This document shows positions 1 through 18,694 of a DNA stretch of 64,000 nucleotides, in pieces. The stretch is from Kryptolebias marmoratus (Eukaryota > Chordata > Actinopteri > Cyprinodontiformes > Rivulidae), in the NCBI RefSeq assembly GCF_001649575.2, contig NC_051438.1:8116677-8180676 (forward strand). Direction: 5' to 3'. A model generated the notes under the pieces. It did not search any database. It worked only from the letters and a program-made list of their open reading frames with translations, and had not been told where the DNA came from. The stretch's first letter is position 1, and every line of letters starts with the position of its first letter. The translations under genes and the position numbers were made by a program.

Positions 1-139
1 AATCATCAAAATTAAACGAAATAAACATTTGAAATATATGAGTTTGTATGTAATGTATGAATATAATATACAAGTTTCACTTTTTAAATGGAATTACTGA
101 AATCAATCTACTTTTTCATGATATTCTAATTTTATGACC

Positions 140-330
140 AGCACCTGTATAACTGATTAACTTTAGAAGTTGAGCTCATTCAAAATGGCCGCCACGGCTA
201 ATCGACCTTAGCTACCCCAAACGGCTCTGATCCAGTCGATTTTACAGACAACGAGATGAAATGAGGTGTGGAAGCAGTCGAGTCTTTCCCAACGCATACT
301 CTGAGCTCTAACGTACGGAGTGAGCTCTAC
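140..330. repeat. Interspersed repeat, ATGGCCGCCA-core family
   Basis: The text 'actgattaacttt', 'aaaatggccgccac', 'ttttacaga' and 'cccaacgcatactctgag' recurs with divergence at 22190-22410, 58490-58760, 61440-61680 and 61680-61850. A related tail ('ggttcatgagatat' type) occurs near 6925-7000 and 26400-26560. The family is abundant here, but no terminal repeats or coding capacity were seen, so it is unclassified. Confidence 0.6.
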
Positions 331-839
331 GCTTAAAACTTTGTTTAAAACAATTAAATTTGCATCCCTTCAAGGAAAACAAACAGTTAATTTATAACCA
401 GTGGATTTAAATCTTGACTTGAAATGGAGTCAAAGCTAAAGTTAACTTTCAAGAATACTTAAGAGCTTTTTATCACGACCTAAACAGCGGGCAACTATTA
501 GGTTCCTTTGTTGAAGAACTAACATTTCTCTGCATATTTCTCCTTCTGTCTGAAATGTTCGGACTGTGTTTTTCTTGTGATGATTTCCACATCTCTCCTT
601 TTTACATATGCGGCTTGTTACTTTTATGAAAGAAGTGTGGGGGCAGTCAGGTTTCTTTTCTTTTATTTTTTTTAAGATTATTCCTACAACCATTTTTGTG
701 CCACAGATTTTGTTTTGTGTGTGTGAGAAAGCAGCATCAGATGATGCTCTAACTCTGCAGCAGTGTCATGTAGGAACGTCAAACTGCACAGCTGGACATC
801 TCATGGGTCACAGATGATGCCTGTTGATTTCAAGGTTCA

Positions 840-1060
840 TGGGGTCAAAGGTCACAGGTAAGGTCGTGTTTGTTTGTCTTGTCTGTTAGCGAGATCACAT
901 AAAAACTAACAATGAACAGATTTGGATGAAATTTTCAGGAAATGTTGGGGCTGTCACAAAAAAACAAAAACAAATCATTAAATTTTGGTGAATTTTGATC
1001 CGGATCACACTATTTATTATTGACACTATGGCCTTGGTGGAGGTTTACATTTTGTTGAGG
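840..1060 (+). repeat. Old interspersed repeat ('gatccggatcac' type)
   Basis: The stretch contains 'gttagcgagatcacataaaaactaac', 'gatgaaattttcaggaaatg', 'gatccggatcac' and 'cttggtggaggt' in order. I recall this arrangement as a widespread animal interspersed repeat with an uncertain class. No terminal inverted repeats or target duplications were identified. Confidence 0.4.
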
Positions 1061-1655
1061 CAGTTTATACACACACACAGATCAGCTTTGTGGAGATTCA
1101 GTGCTGTATGAATGTGTGTGTGGACGGGTGAATGAGGGCACAGATTGTGTTGGAAAGCATTTTGTCCCTTTACCATTTACACACACACTAAAAAAAAAAA
1201 AGAAAAAAAACCCCACAGCTAATAGTGCTCCACTCACATCTAACAATGAGTTCAATCTAATCTCAGTTAATAACAGCACATGACTGCATCATCAATTATT
1301 TATTAAAAACAACAAGCAAACAAAAGCATCAGTAATGTTTCCCACTGATGGAAAAGCTTCCCTTTATAGAGGTTTGTCTGAATTTCTTTCTGCACCATTT
1401 TCTTTAACCTAAATCAAACAGTTAGCATTTTAATTTGGTTTCTGTCAATGAAATTAGGAAAATGTGTAAAATGTAAAATAATTTTGTCCATCGCTGATTC
1501 AGGTAGAGAGAAAGGCCGGGAACTGGGAGGGGCATAAATATGGATTTAGCCTCCAGGCTGTGGCCTGTTGAGGACCAGCTGATCATTTTGCAGATAAAAC
1601 CTTATAAATAAATATTTATGGCTGTTCAAAACGTGCTGTAAAAACCGGGTCCTAC

Positions 1656-1793
1656 CCAAGTCCTTCGTAATGACATTCAGCGGGACGTGTGGCAGCACGT
1701 CCTTCACCTGCTGGGCCATTTTAGCAATCCGACGCTCGTCCGTGCCCAAACTCGGAGCCATGAACCCGAGCCCGATTGAACCGGATGTGACAA
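1656..1793 (-). CDS. aup1: aup1 exon 9, first part of CUE domain
   Basis: This 138-nt exon has its acceptor just above 1793 (pyrimidines then CAG) and donor GTAGGA below 1656. It encodes about residues 277-322, ending in the CUE ubiquitin-binding segment with LPHVP and VITKDLG. Reading past the donor gives a short non-homologous tail ending in TAG, so splicing at 1656 is preferred. The next expected residues (a VDxTITNLLEG-like helix) could not be found in 1-1655. Confidence 0.85.
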
Positions 1794-4700
1794 CTGCGTT
1801 TGCGAAACAACAGGCTGATCATCGAACTCGAACAGAATCTCACCTCGTGTCCAGTTAGCAGCGGGGTACTCACTCGTAGCGGTCTGCGGCACAGAGTGTC
1901 TTTTCCTTTTCATGTGCTCGGCTTTGTCGGCTTTTGTAATCTTAGTAGAGACGAGGCCCAGCTCACCAGCAAGCAGCTGAGCAAAAAGACACAAATAAAG
2001 ACGAAGAAGTCAAAATCAGTTCTTATGTTGTGCTTTAAAGACATTATTACAGGCTTGGACTGGGTTGCTTTACGACTTCTCCCCATATTTGTTTCTCCAA
2101 TAACAAATCTTGTCCATATGGACACACTCAGCTGGCAAACCTTACCTCCTGGACTTTGTTGGCAAACTCCTGCGCGGACTCACCATCTTGTCTGGAAACT
2201 GGTGGGAGCCAACTGGAACCAACGTGAAAAAGGAGAGAAAAACAGAGTTAAAAACCTCATCAAGCTCAAAGCTTCAAACTACCTACAATACGCATTAAAA
2301 TGTACACTCACTTGGAACCGATGCTGGTTAATTAGCTTTACTGGACAGAAAAGATTCATCTGACCTCATTAGTTTTTACCAAATAGTATTTTTATCATTG
2401 TTTTATACTTAAAATATCCTCATCTGAATAAACTAAATTCTGCTTATTAACACAATTTTTTTTAAAAAATGAAGAAATACATTAAAAGGTAAAAGAAACA
2501 ATGACACAAATTATTCACTACCTTACATGATACACTGTACATGGAGTAAAAAATGTCCATAAGAGCTCTGTTAGCCAGCTGGAGCCCAGCGTGCTCTGTG
2601 GAAGGACGAAACACAACCAAGTCGTCACGTTAAAGGTTCATGACACTCAACGGTCTGCAAGACAATTCACACAAAAGACGGAAACAGCAGCAGCTGTGCA
2701 ACTGCAGTCAAACACAAATATCCCGAGGTTTTAAAGACGCTAGACCTCAGCCACCGAGGGTCACAGGAACGCGACAGGATTCTGACACCAAAATGAGTGG
2801 ATTAAATAAACCCAAACTCAACAACCCGCTTTAATTTACGAGAAGGTTTCTGATATTATCACCATCTGGAACACTGTTGTAAAATCTCTAATCTTAATGC
2901 GGGTTATTTTATAATAAAATACACAAAATATGTAGCAGATTATTTTATCACAATATACCACAAACAGTACAGTAATTCTGTATGTACATCTAGACTTTAA
3001 AAAGAAGTTTAAATGGAGGTTACCAATGAAACAAACGGTCTGGTCACCCGTAAGGCCACAGGTTGGATCGATCCAGTCAGTGAGAAAGGCCAGGAACTGT
3101 GAGGGAGAGAAATATGGATTTAATCTACAGCACAGACATTCAACCAGTTGTTTCTCTGTACATCAACACAACACCTGATGGAGCCATCAGGATGTGATCA
3201 GAGCGTAGACTTCAGTTTTAGCCTACAGTCTCAGTTAAATGAGACAAGAAGAACCCCAGCTGGGTGATTTTTTTTATCGATTTCAAATCAAAAACGTTAA
3301 CTCCTTTTGTCACATCAGAACACGTCTGCTGTACAGATCATGAGTACAGGACTGATTCTGTCCCAAAGCTTATCTACGGTTGTTGGGAGGTGAAGAGGGC
3401 AGGCTGCCCCGGCATCAGACACAGATTCTACAGAATAATCCTTCAGCATAAATAAAGACACGTCACCAACGCTTATTGTTCAGATTTTGTGAAATGAAGG
3501 TGTATGTAGTACCCCTAAGAAGTCCTTATTTTATCTGCAGTGAACAGTCAAGGGTGATTACAGTTCGGAGAATCAGGGAGAAGTTCAGCTAAAGGTGAGT
3601 CAGAATAGGACCTAGGAACAATTTCCCTTCACATAAAACAAGTGCATTCTTTCAGGACTTGTTATGGATCAGGTGACTTCATCAATCTGATATGGAAATC
3701 CTTAGCATCAAATAAAGATGCACTTTTTAAACAGTGACTGTAAACATACACAGATAACCCTTAAGAGCCATCTATGAATGGAAAACATTACAGCAGGTTA
3801 TTGATTGTCAAAGAAAAATAAACGTGATGTCCTCGGTATGAAAAACAGTCCCGTTTTCACATGTTTTCCTCGAACAACAAGGCCCCGGACCAACCTGAAC
3901 TTGAGCAGACCGGCGCGGCCGTTTGTGGTGTCCTCTTCAGGGAACAGGAGCAAGGGCGGAGTGCCGTCGGTGGAGCAGTACCTCCGCAGAGACTCTCCTA
4001 CTGCTTCTTGAGTGGACGCCGAGTGGATTTCCATGAAGCCTCTGGCCCAACACACAAAGCCCGTGGAGCCCTCTAACTGGGGCTGAGGAGGGAGAAGAAA
4101 GCACAACGCAAGCTCACATAACACTGCACTCCCTCTTTGAAACACCAGGACTAGAAGCAGCTGACAGAGACAAAAGCAAACACTGATTTTATATACTTTT
4201 AAGACTAGGGATGTGCGATATGGCATAAAATTCATATCCTGATATCTACTGTGATGGGTGGTGGTAAAGATAAATAGATCATGATATGATTTTGGTATAA
4301 AACTTGTAATAGGAATGAAAAAAAAAAACAAAAAAAAACATAGGGTGTCATTTTGCCAGCATTTATTTTGAAAACTGCTATACCACAAAATGATCTCAAT
4401 CACTGACTTCAAAAGATATCAAATTTCTTGTGATGATTTTAGATGATAAACAACTTTTGTTTTCAGACTTGTGTCTGATCCGATCTGTTTTTAAAGTATG
4501 AGGTAAACCAGTTAAAGCAAACCTTCGTACCTTTTAAGGCACCTAACCTGATGAAGGAACCAGTTTTGTGTCGGCACAAAAAGGACAACAGAGCCAGGAG
4601 CTAATTCTAAATGTCGTCCAGCAACATTTTACTGGCCTTTTGTTCTATTTCTTTTTACTGAAACTCAATTATAACAGTTTATCAGGCATAAGATTGTATT

Positions 4701-7700
4701 TCTGAACCAACAAAGTGATTCACTGGAAGCTCAGATTCTGTTGGGTCTTTGCTGTCATTTCTTTTTTTGATGATCTGCTGCAGATAAACCCTGACACTTC
4801 TTAAATTTTCTTAAGCACACACTGCACAATGTGCCGACACATGCCAAGTTTCTGCTCATAGCACTGGACTGTAAAAGTGGTTAAAAAATGAGCAGGTAAC
4901 CAAAAAAAGCCTGTTGGACTGAGAGCACTTTAAATGTCTTCTTTGAAGCAAAATCAAAGAAATAAATGTTTGTTTAAAACTTTTGCACAAAAGTAATTCT
5001 GGCCACTTGACACAGACATGATGTAAAAGATGTGATACTGGCCAACTGCTTTAAACCTGATAAATAAGGAGTAAAAAGTACTAAAGAAGTACTCACGGTA
5101 TTGCAGGGCGTCAAAAGGTTGATGATGTTGTGATCAAACTCTGTGACGTGATTGCATATGAACAGCTGGGTGTTTTTATCTCTGGAGCGAGGATTTTTCT
5201 GTCTCACGTGCATCCCCAGGACTGAACACATAATCCTTACGATAAACCTAAAAACACACACAGAGGCGTTGAAGTGAAACAATGAGCCACAAAAAAGCAA
5301 TGAACAAAAGGAACAATCTGAATAATCAGCAATTTGCTTTAAACGAGATTTAAGATGTCACACAAAGCAATGCTGAATATAGTGTGTGAGCACTAAACGC
5401 ATTATCTCCAGTTTGGGTCACATACTGTCAAATATGATAAACACATTAAGGTTGGGTGATGTGTAAAATTTTTTCAACTTATATTCATCAGTCCAACAAA
5501 TGTCGATGGGCGATATATTCACGCAGGTGACCACTGGACTTTTTTGTCATCTGAAATGGCAGAAAAAATATCTGTACACACCGGCCTGCGGTAGCTTCAA
5601 AACATGTCTTTAGCACCGCCGGTAATGTTGTTACCAACCTGCGCACCCTGCTGAAACCTGAGAAGGTAAACATGCTTGTTTTCTTGTCAAAGACTTTAAA
5701 AGCTCTTTCTGGAAGGAATAGTTTCCCTTTATCTTCTTGTTCTGATTCTGAGACATTGTAGTTTTTAGAAATATTCAGTTATTTATTTGTTTTGTATGCG
5801 CCAAATCATCCAGTAGAAGACTAAAAAGAGCGACGAAGATGTGTTTTTTTTTATTTTTAATGAAAGTACACACATTCTCTGCTGGAGGAGTTCCTTTTTA
5901 TTGTTTAGTTTTATATTTGTCGTTTCCCTCACATACTCAGGCGTAATGTGCGTACTCCGTGAGCCGGCTGGTCTGCGGACGGTTGAGTCTTCATTCTCGT
6001 GTACAGATTGCCTAAAATTATCCCCTGACACATTTCAGTCATGGCGTCCCCGGATGAGGAGGAAGAGATCGCTTGCCTCTTAGCTTTAAAAAAAACAAAA
6101 GAAAAGCAGGTGCCTTTAGCCCTGTTTCTTCACCACCAGGGCAGCCACCGCACACCTGCCAGTGCTGCACAGAGAGCGGCGGTCACGCTGCGCAGCGCAG
6201 AGTTTGAAAGACAGAAACACTAGAACTATATTATACTGGTTTAAAAAAAGCCAGTCTCTGTTTCACTTCCCACCTTTGTGGTTCTTGTTCAAATAAATGT
6301 GTTTTCTGAACATTTGCTACTCTTTCTTTCTGTTATAAATTTGTGTGTGTGTGTGTGTGGAGGGGGGGGTTTACAAAGAAAAAAATAATTCACTCTTAAA
6401 AAATGACTGTCCAATGATAAATTCGTCCAATCGCCCAACCTTAAAACACAGGTAGCCACTGCTGTCTCATCTGGATACTTACCTTCGAACAAAACTCTCT
6501 GGAAGTGCACAGCTGACCAGGAAAACATGAACACCGATAAAAATCCTTAGAAACATCAAACAAATCCCAACTGGAAAATAAACCATCAGCAGCAGGAGAA
6601 CCACTGGATCTTTGGGAAACCTGAGAACAGAACACACGAGAGCTGTAGACGTTTTATTTGAATAAGAAAAAAGATGAAAGACTTTCCTCGAAAGAATGCG
6701 CGTCGCCCGCCACCTTTCATATCATAAACTAAAATCATCTTTTGTTGAGAAATGAAGTGGAGTTTGTGTTGTAATTGGTTCTCAGCTAGCTACACACCAG
6801 ATTTTAGAACAGTTTCTGTAAAACTGACTAAATTATAACCATTTCTGATGTTTTCTAAGGTGAGTTGGCTGTGGTGGCCATCTTGATTTAAGTTTGCTCC
6901 AAAAAGAAATCCGTTTTATGGGTGCATCCAACAATTATTTCCTAAACAATAATATCTATTGAGTGGTTCGTGAGATAGTTTGATAAAAAACAGACACCAA
7001 ATACTTAATGATAAAACTTTAAACAAAGACATTGAACAGTGTGTTAGTGTTCAGAGTATGTGATGGGGATCAGTCTCAGCTACTACCACAAGTTTTAGGT
7101 CAGTTTCTGTATTTATAATAAAGGGAGACAACATATGAAAAGTACTATAAGCGTATTACAGATGAAACAGTCCTTGAAAGCAGCTGATAAATAACTTGAA
7201 ACTGCAGTGGGTCTGAACTGAAAACTGCACATTGCTGAATATTGCAATAACAGTATCATTTGCAATAAACCCACATTTTCCTCACTTCTCTTTTGCTTTC
7301 TCTCATTACAACGATCTCCATGTGCCTCAGCGTTTCGCTCACTGTCATCTAAAACACCTGTGGGGGTTCAGGCTGTCCATCTGAACGACAAACATATTAA
7401 TGACACGAAGTTTGTGTTCGCTTCATAGTGCACACTGAGATTTTGATGGAAATATATTTATGATATCAGAGCTGTCCTATTGGTGCAGAAATGTCCCGTT
7501 TAGTATGGATCGTGTTCACAATTAGGATAAACATTTGTTTGCAAACTACTGCCCTAAAGCTTTACATTTCTGTGCTGACTAGAGCAGCATATTGTCAGTA
7601 AATCCGCCGATAAACAAAAACATATTCTGCCATCTTTCACTTTCAACAAGTTATTACACGTGTCACTGCGGGTCTGAACCTGGCAGATCGTTACTGGGTC

Positions 7701-8477
7701 ACGTCTTCTGATCTTTTTGGTCATGTCTGTCTCATAATGGCGGCAACATGTTATGTCTTAACTAACGAATGAAGTTAGCGGGCGAAGTTGTTCCCAGGGT
7801 ACATGCACTTTATTGCGAGTAGGTACTCTGGTCAAACTGTTACGCAATTAACGTGAAGTTCAGTGTGTGAAAATAGCACTGCCTGAAGTTTTAAAACAGG
7901 CATTACAAACTTTAAATTGACGCTACTTGGCTAATTAGCTCGTGTTTACCAGAAACTATGGAGTTAGATTTGTTTCACAATTATTCAATCAAAAAAAAAA
8001 ATCATGTCAAACAAAAAAAGGAGTACATACGTGATACGTATCTTGTTAAAACGTGATAATTATCTTGTTAAAACGTGATAATTTTATGTCCAGGAAGTGG
8101 CGGTATTATGCTAGGCTAGGACAGTGGCTAACAGGAATTGGTCAGGTTTCCCTTCATGTTTGGTCTACACGGATATGGATGTTGCTTTGCACTGTGGTTA
8201 AAACCAATAATAGTATGCGTACTCTGACCAGGATCCTAAACAGAACGGGACTGCACAGAAGGAAACGTCAGTGCTATTTTCTATTTTATTTTGTTAGCGA
8301 ACAAAAAAAAAACATACATGCTAACATTACAGGGTTAGTGTCACTGGTTGTAACAGCGACCCGTGACTAATAATTACCCTTGTTGTTCTTGTTGTTAACT
8401 AAGGAGCTGATATGAGGAAGCCTTTCGCTGACTTACCGACGAAAGTCAAACATGTCCTCGATCCCCCGAGTCTCCAT
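1656..8477 (-). CDS. aup1: AUP1, ancient ubiquitous protein 1 (lipid droplet/ERAD factor), 3' end off window
   Basis: AUP1 sits as a hairpin in ER and lipid-droplet membranes and recruits the E2 UBE2G2 to ER-associated degradation (family knowledge). Coding exons, read on the minus strand: 8437-8477, 6483-6620, 5097-5247, 3895-4076, 3024-3096, 2522-2595, 2146-2212, 1874-1976, 1656-1793. All joins are GT/AG and phases agree, giving residues 1-322. Visible parts: a hydrophobic hairpin segment at residues 17-45; an acyltransferase-like domain with the HX4D motif (H93...D98 in CNHVTEFDHN) and FPEE (155-158); an ADKAEHMKRKRH stretch; and a CUE domain opening MAQQVKDVLPHVPLNVI. The start follows from METRGIEDMFDF just before the hairpin. 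The last exon ends inside the CUE domain, so roughly 80 C-terminal residues, including the expected UBE2G2-binding region, are not found here and probably lie left of base 1. The gene is divergent from ctsf. Confidence 0.93.
5450..6440. mobile_element. 991-bp TTAA-flanked inverted-repeat DNA element in aup1 intron 2
   Basis: Both ends carry matching inverted termini: GGTTGGGTGAT at 5450 and, on the opposite strand, GGTTGGGCGAT ending at 6440. Each end is flanked by TTAA (5446-5449 and 6441-6444). Inside, 6041-6223 is an open frame of 60 codons beginning MASPDEEEEIACLLALKK, resembling the acidic N-terminus of HARBI1-type nucleases. A (TG)n tract lies at 6342-6359. TTAA sites suggest piggyBac, whereas the protein suggests PIF/Harbinger (which uses three-base TWA sites), so the superfamily is left open. 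It is non-autonomous. Confidence 0.7.
6041..6223 (+). pseudogene. Transposase-like N-terminal remnant inside the TTAA-flanked element
   Basis: A 60-codon open frame starts ATGGCGTCCCCGGATGAGG and encodes an acidic EEEEIACLLALKK segment, then ends without any nuclease domain. I read it as the leftover first coding exon of the parent transposase. It could be a chance frame, and no other conserved motif is present. Confidence 0.35.
6621..8436 (-). other. aup1 intron 1
   Basis: This 1.8-kb intron carries a divergent ATGGCCGCCA-family tail (about 6840-7110) and a 22-bp tandem duplication at 8040-8083. No other coding segment was recognised. The frame at 8053-8370 has no visible family resemblance. 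Confidence 0.6.
8040..8083. repeat. 22-bp perfect tandem duplication
   Basis: Two identical 22-bp units (8040-8061 and 8062-8083) begin 'atcttgttaaaacgtgat' and abut exactly. A partial third unit with 'acgtgata' lies just upstream at 8029-8037. It lies in aup1 intron 1, about 0.35 kb downstream of exon 1 in the gene's own direction. Confidence 0.85.
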
Positions 8478-8710
8478 GTCTGCCTGTCGGACTTTGGCAG
8501 AAGCTAATGCTAAGAATGCAGCCTGAGCTCTAAAAATAGATTCGTCATAACGTTCACAACAAAAGCTTCTGAACAAGCTCTGGGTAAACTCGTAACCGAC
8601 TAGCGTTACTGTTTACCCGATAAACTGGCGAAATATGGAAATAATGTCGGCACCATATGAGCGCAATGTTAAGAGATTAGCATAGCGGTTAGCGGTTATC
8701 AACAGATGTT

Positions 8711-8738
8711 TCTTCCGGTAGTGCGAGCTAACTTCCGG
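8711..8738 (-). promoter_or_regulatory. Paired ETS/GABP-type sites upstream of aup1
   Basis: CTTCCGG occurs twice, with starts 20 bp apart (about two helical turns), roughly 235-260 bp upstream of the aup1 start codon. Closely spaced GGAAG pairs are typical of GABP-driven housekeeping promoters. Binding is inferred. Confidence 0.5.
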
Positions 8739-9190
8739 TTGTGATCTACTAGTATAAAAGTGCGATTTATGATCTTAAATTGACCTAAAACTTTTCCTAA
8801 ATTCATAAAAGAAATGCCCAAGTCATATGTTGATAAATTATAACGTTAACCTGCATTTCTTTGCTTACATTTTCAAATAAAATAGAAGCCAAACGTAAGC
8901 TTTGTTACTTTCAAAATAAGGGTCGCAAACAGTCCTGGAGGTTTGTCTCCCTCTAGCGTCTGAAGGGCGTGTTTACATGTGATGTCAACTAATGTACGAA
9001 GAAAGAATTTTTTTAATAAGTTCTGACATTATAAAACTTGCGTCTTACTCATTAGTTTGTACGCCAATGACAAAAAAATCAATCTTCTTCTTTATTTCCC
9101 CGCATTAACTGAATCGCGTTATTACCTGGTTACAGAACAGTAAAGTGGTGAGTCATAAATAGTGCGTGTTTCTTTAACTCACCCCCTCCC

Positions 9191-9364
9191 ATGAATGTTC
9201 TCGGTCTCCTCCCATTGCAGCCTTGTCTGTTTGGCAACAACACCGCCGCAGCTCGCCTGAAATCGATTTTGTTTCCAGGAAAACAAACACGGGGCTCTTT
9301 TAACCCAGCTCAGACTGAACACCGGTCCCTTTTCTCTGGTCGACGCCACACAGGGGCCAACAAC
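9191..9364 (+). other. In-frame upstream AUG and 58-codon extension of ctsf
   Basis: The ctsf reading frame stays open upstream to an ATG at 9191, which would add 58 residues before the signal peptide. That ATG has C at -3 (weak context) and would sit only a few bases from a start site set by the TATA-like element near 9152. I read this stretch as 5' untranslated sequence. Confidence 0.55.
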
Positions 9365-16680
<7,316 letters not shown>

Positions 16681-17203
16681 ACTATCAGCTCACACCTAAC
16701 TCTCAAACATAAGCACATCTTCATCGTATTACTTGTCCTGCTGCTGCCCCATCTTAACAGGACCCAACGCACAAAGATAAAAGTGATTCACCTAAAGTTC
16801 TGCTGATGTTTGTTTTCCACCAAACCTGCTCCGACGGAGCTGGTTTTATTGCAGATTCTGCCCTCATACCTCACGTCACTTTACCTAATTGTACCAGCTC
16901 TAATAAAGCTAGCTTTGATGTGTTACTGAAAATGTACAGCAGTCTTAAACTAGATTTTTGTGTGCACACTTTATTCCGGCGAATCATAATAAATCAGTGT
17001 GTGTAGACAGGCAGTATTGGTTGTAGATCATCTTTACTAACAGTAACGGGTCTTGTGTTTGAAGTCTTTCCTGCTCACCTCTTGGATGTTTTCCTAACAG
17101 TGTTTGTGTTAATTATATAAGACCTTAAAAGGTGTTTGAGTTTGGGCTGCACAGTGCTAGAAAACTGCAATACAATTGTGACTACTGCTGTAAGAGTGAA
17201 AAA

Positions 17204-17228
17204 AATAAATGTATGAAGGTTGAATAAA
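17204..17228 (+). terminator. ctsf polyadenylation signals
   Basis: Two AATAAA hexamers (17204-17209 and 17223-17228) lie about 0.5 kb after the ctsf stop codon, followed by T-rich sequence. They are plausible ends for the ctsf mRNA. Confidence 0.6.
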
Positions 17229-18694
17229 AAGTCTAAACTTTTTAAACAAGTGTGAAAACCAGTTTTGCGTCTGTTTTATTGATTGTATATATGAGCTTAT
17301 TGGTTTAATCTGTAGGCATCACAAATTAACCTTGTTATTGCTGTTTTTTACTGTTGTAAAGTTTTTACATTGTTTTGCATCTAATTAATTCAGTCGTATT
17401 TTTTCCACACAGTTATTTAAAAATCAAAAATAATATTTATACTGTTTATTTGGATGAAAGCGCCAGCATTGTGGCCCGACAGATGCAGCGACAAGTTTAT
17501 TTAAACATTAGCGATTGTGAATATTGCTCAATTTCAGAAGAAAACTCAATTTCCCAGAATTCAAAGCCACAACGACCTCGGAAGAACGAAACTGCTTTGA
17601 ATACAAAATAAAAGCCGTACAATCATATTAGTATCATTTACAATAAGACAGTAGCTAATTATTGATTATTTACCCACAATATTATGTTACAATATGCTCG
17701 TCTTTATTTCAAAAGTTATATGTTACACAGTCATTAAGTTACTTGCTTGTAAATGGCACAGACTGATGCTTTTATTTTGAATTTAAAGCCTATTTGTCAC
17801 CGGAAGTGTGATGTTCTCTTTGCACTTCCTGTTTTCTGGAAACTCGAACGCATGTGTGTTAATGTCCTTAATTAAATAGGCCCATTTCTTTTTTTTCTGT
17901 AGTGTTTTTGCCGTCATTTGTTTGTCTCAGAAGGAAGCCGTTACTTCATTTTTCTTTTTTTCTTTTCCAAGGTACAGACGGAAGCTCCTGAGTCGTGGGA
18001 ATATGTTACAACATTGTCAACATTAGCCTATCCAGCTAACTTATAATGATTTAGATTATTAGTCAGACTCCCTCGTTTAGAAATAACTGACAGAAAGAAA
18101 TCATTAAGCCTTTTTACTTTTTTAAAAGTCTCTGAGAATCGTACGTTGTGAGAAAGTTTATATCGGAGACATGGTTAGCTTGCTTTAAGCTAGCTCTCGT
18201 GCGCAGTGCTGTTTACAGGTGTAAAACCAGATTTTGTTACCCGTCTGGTTGGAGACCGAACTGTTTTCATCTGTTTATGTTGACTAATGTTGAACCTACT
18301 CAGTTTGTTTGTGGTTTCCAAATTTTGTGGCACTTTAGTGATCATGAACATTTGTAAAAATGTGTCATTTCTGTGGACATAAAGATGGTCAAACACGTGT
18401 CAAAAAAAGTTTATTTCTTTAAGCTAAAACGATAATCATTGAGTGTTAAATATATAGAAAAGACAATGAAAAGTTTAGCAAATCTAATTAGCACCAAATA
18501 CAAATATTATGAAGATTTCTTAAGTACTAAAGAAACAGCAATGTGACAATGTGCAAATAACTTGAATAAGCATATTTTTTTACAGAATTTTGCTGTCAGA
18601 ATTTATTAGGATTCATTATTTGTTATTACATGCTTTTCTGCTATCCACTGCTCTTTTTTTAGCTGGCGAAGGAACCAGTACTTCAGCGTTTAAA
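17229..18694 (+). promoter_or_regulatory. ctsf-eif1ad intergenic region and eif1ad 5' region
   Basis: An ETS-type site, ACCGGAAGTG, lies at 17799-17808. A likely splice donor in 'ccaaggtacag' at about 17971 and a likely acceptor (T8AG) ending at 18662 suggest a 5' untranslated exon near 17.8-17.97 kb joined to 18663, ahead of the start codon at 18695. The rest is AT-rich with no other feature recognised. Confidence 0.5.

Larger units (their letters stand above)
1..1655. other. Non-coding stretch downstream of the last visible aup1 exon
   Basis: No aup1 exon could be recognised here, so this is best read as aup1 intron continuing past the window edge. It holds a copy of the ATGGCCGCCA-core repeat (about 140-330), a second old interspersed repeat (about 840-1060, with 'ggtcacaggtaaggt' and 'gatccggatcac') and an A-rich run near 1190. 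Short open frames here show no recognisable homology. Confidence 0.5.
8478..9364. promoter_or_regulatory. Divergent aup1/ctsf intergenic region
   Basis: The two start codons are 887 bp apart on opposite strands, so this interval must hold both promoters. The aup1 side has two ETS-type motifs, TCTTCCGG (8711-8718) and ACTTCCGG (8731-8738), 20 bp apart. The ctsf side has TGAGTCA directly followed by TAAATA-like sequence near 9148-9158, matching an AP-1 site and a weak TATA element. Assignments are by motif only. Confidence 0.55.

Noticed and set aside
442..693. 83-codon minus-strand frame left of the aup1 exons
   Set aside because: It shows no resemblance to the missing aup1 C-terminus or any family, and is lysine- and cysteine-rich low-information sequence.
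1800..2363. 187-codon plus-strand frame
   Set aside because: It lies antisense to two clear aup1 exons (1874-1976 and 2146-2212), so it is a shadow frame.
3798..4412. 204-codon minus-strand frame as one exon
   Set aside because: Only 3895-4076 matches AUP1, with an acceptor and donor inside the frame. The rest is intron.
8053..8370. 105-codon plus-strand frame in aup1 intron 1
   Set aside because: It is built on a 22-bp tandem duplication and A/T-rich sequence with no family resemblance.
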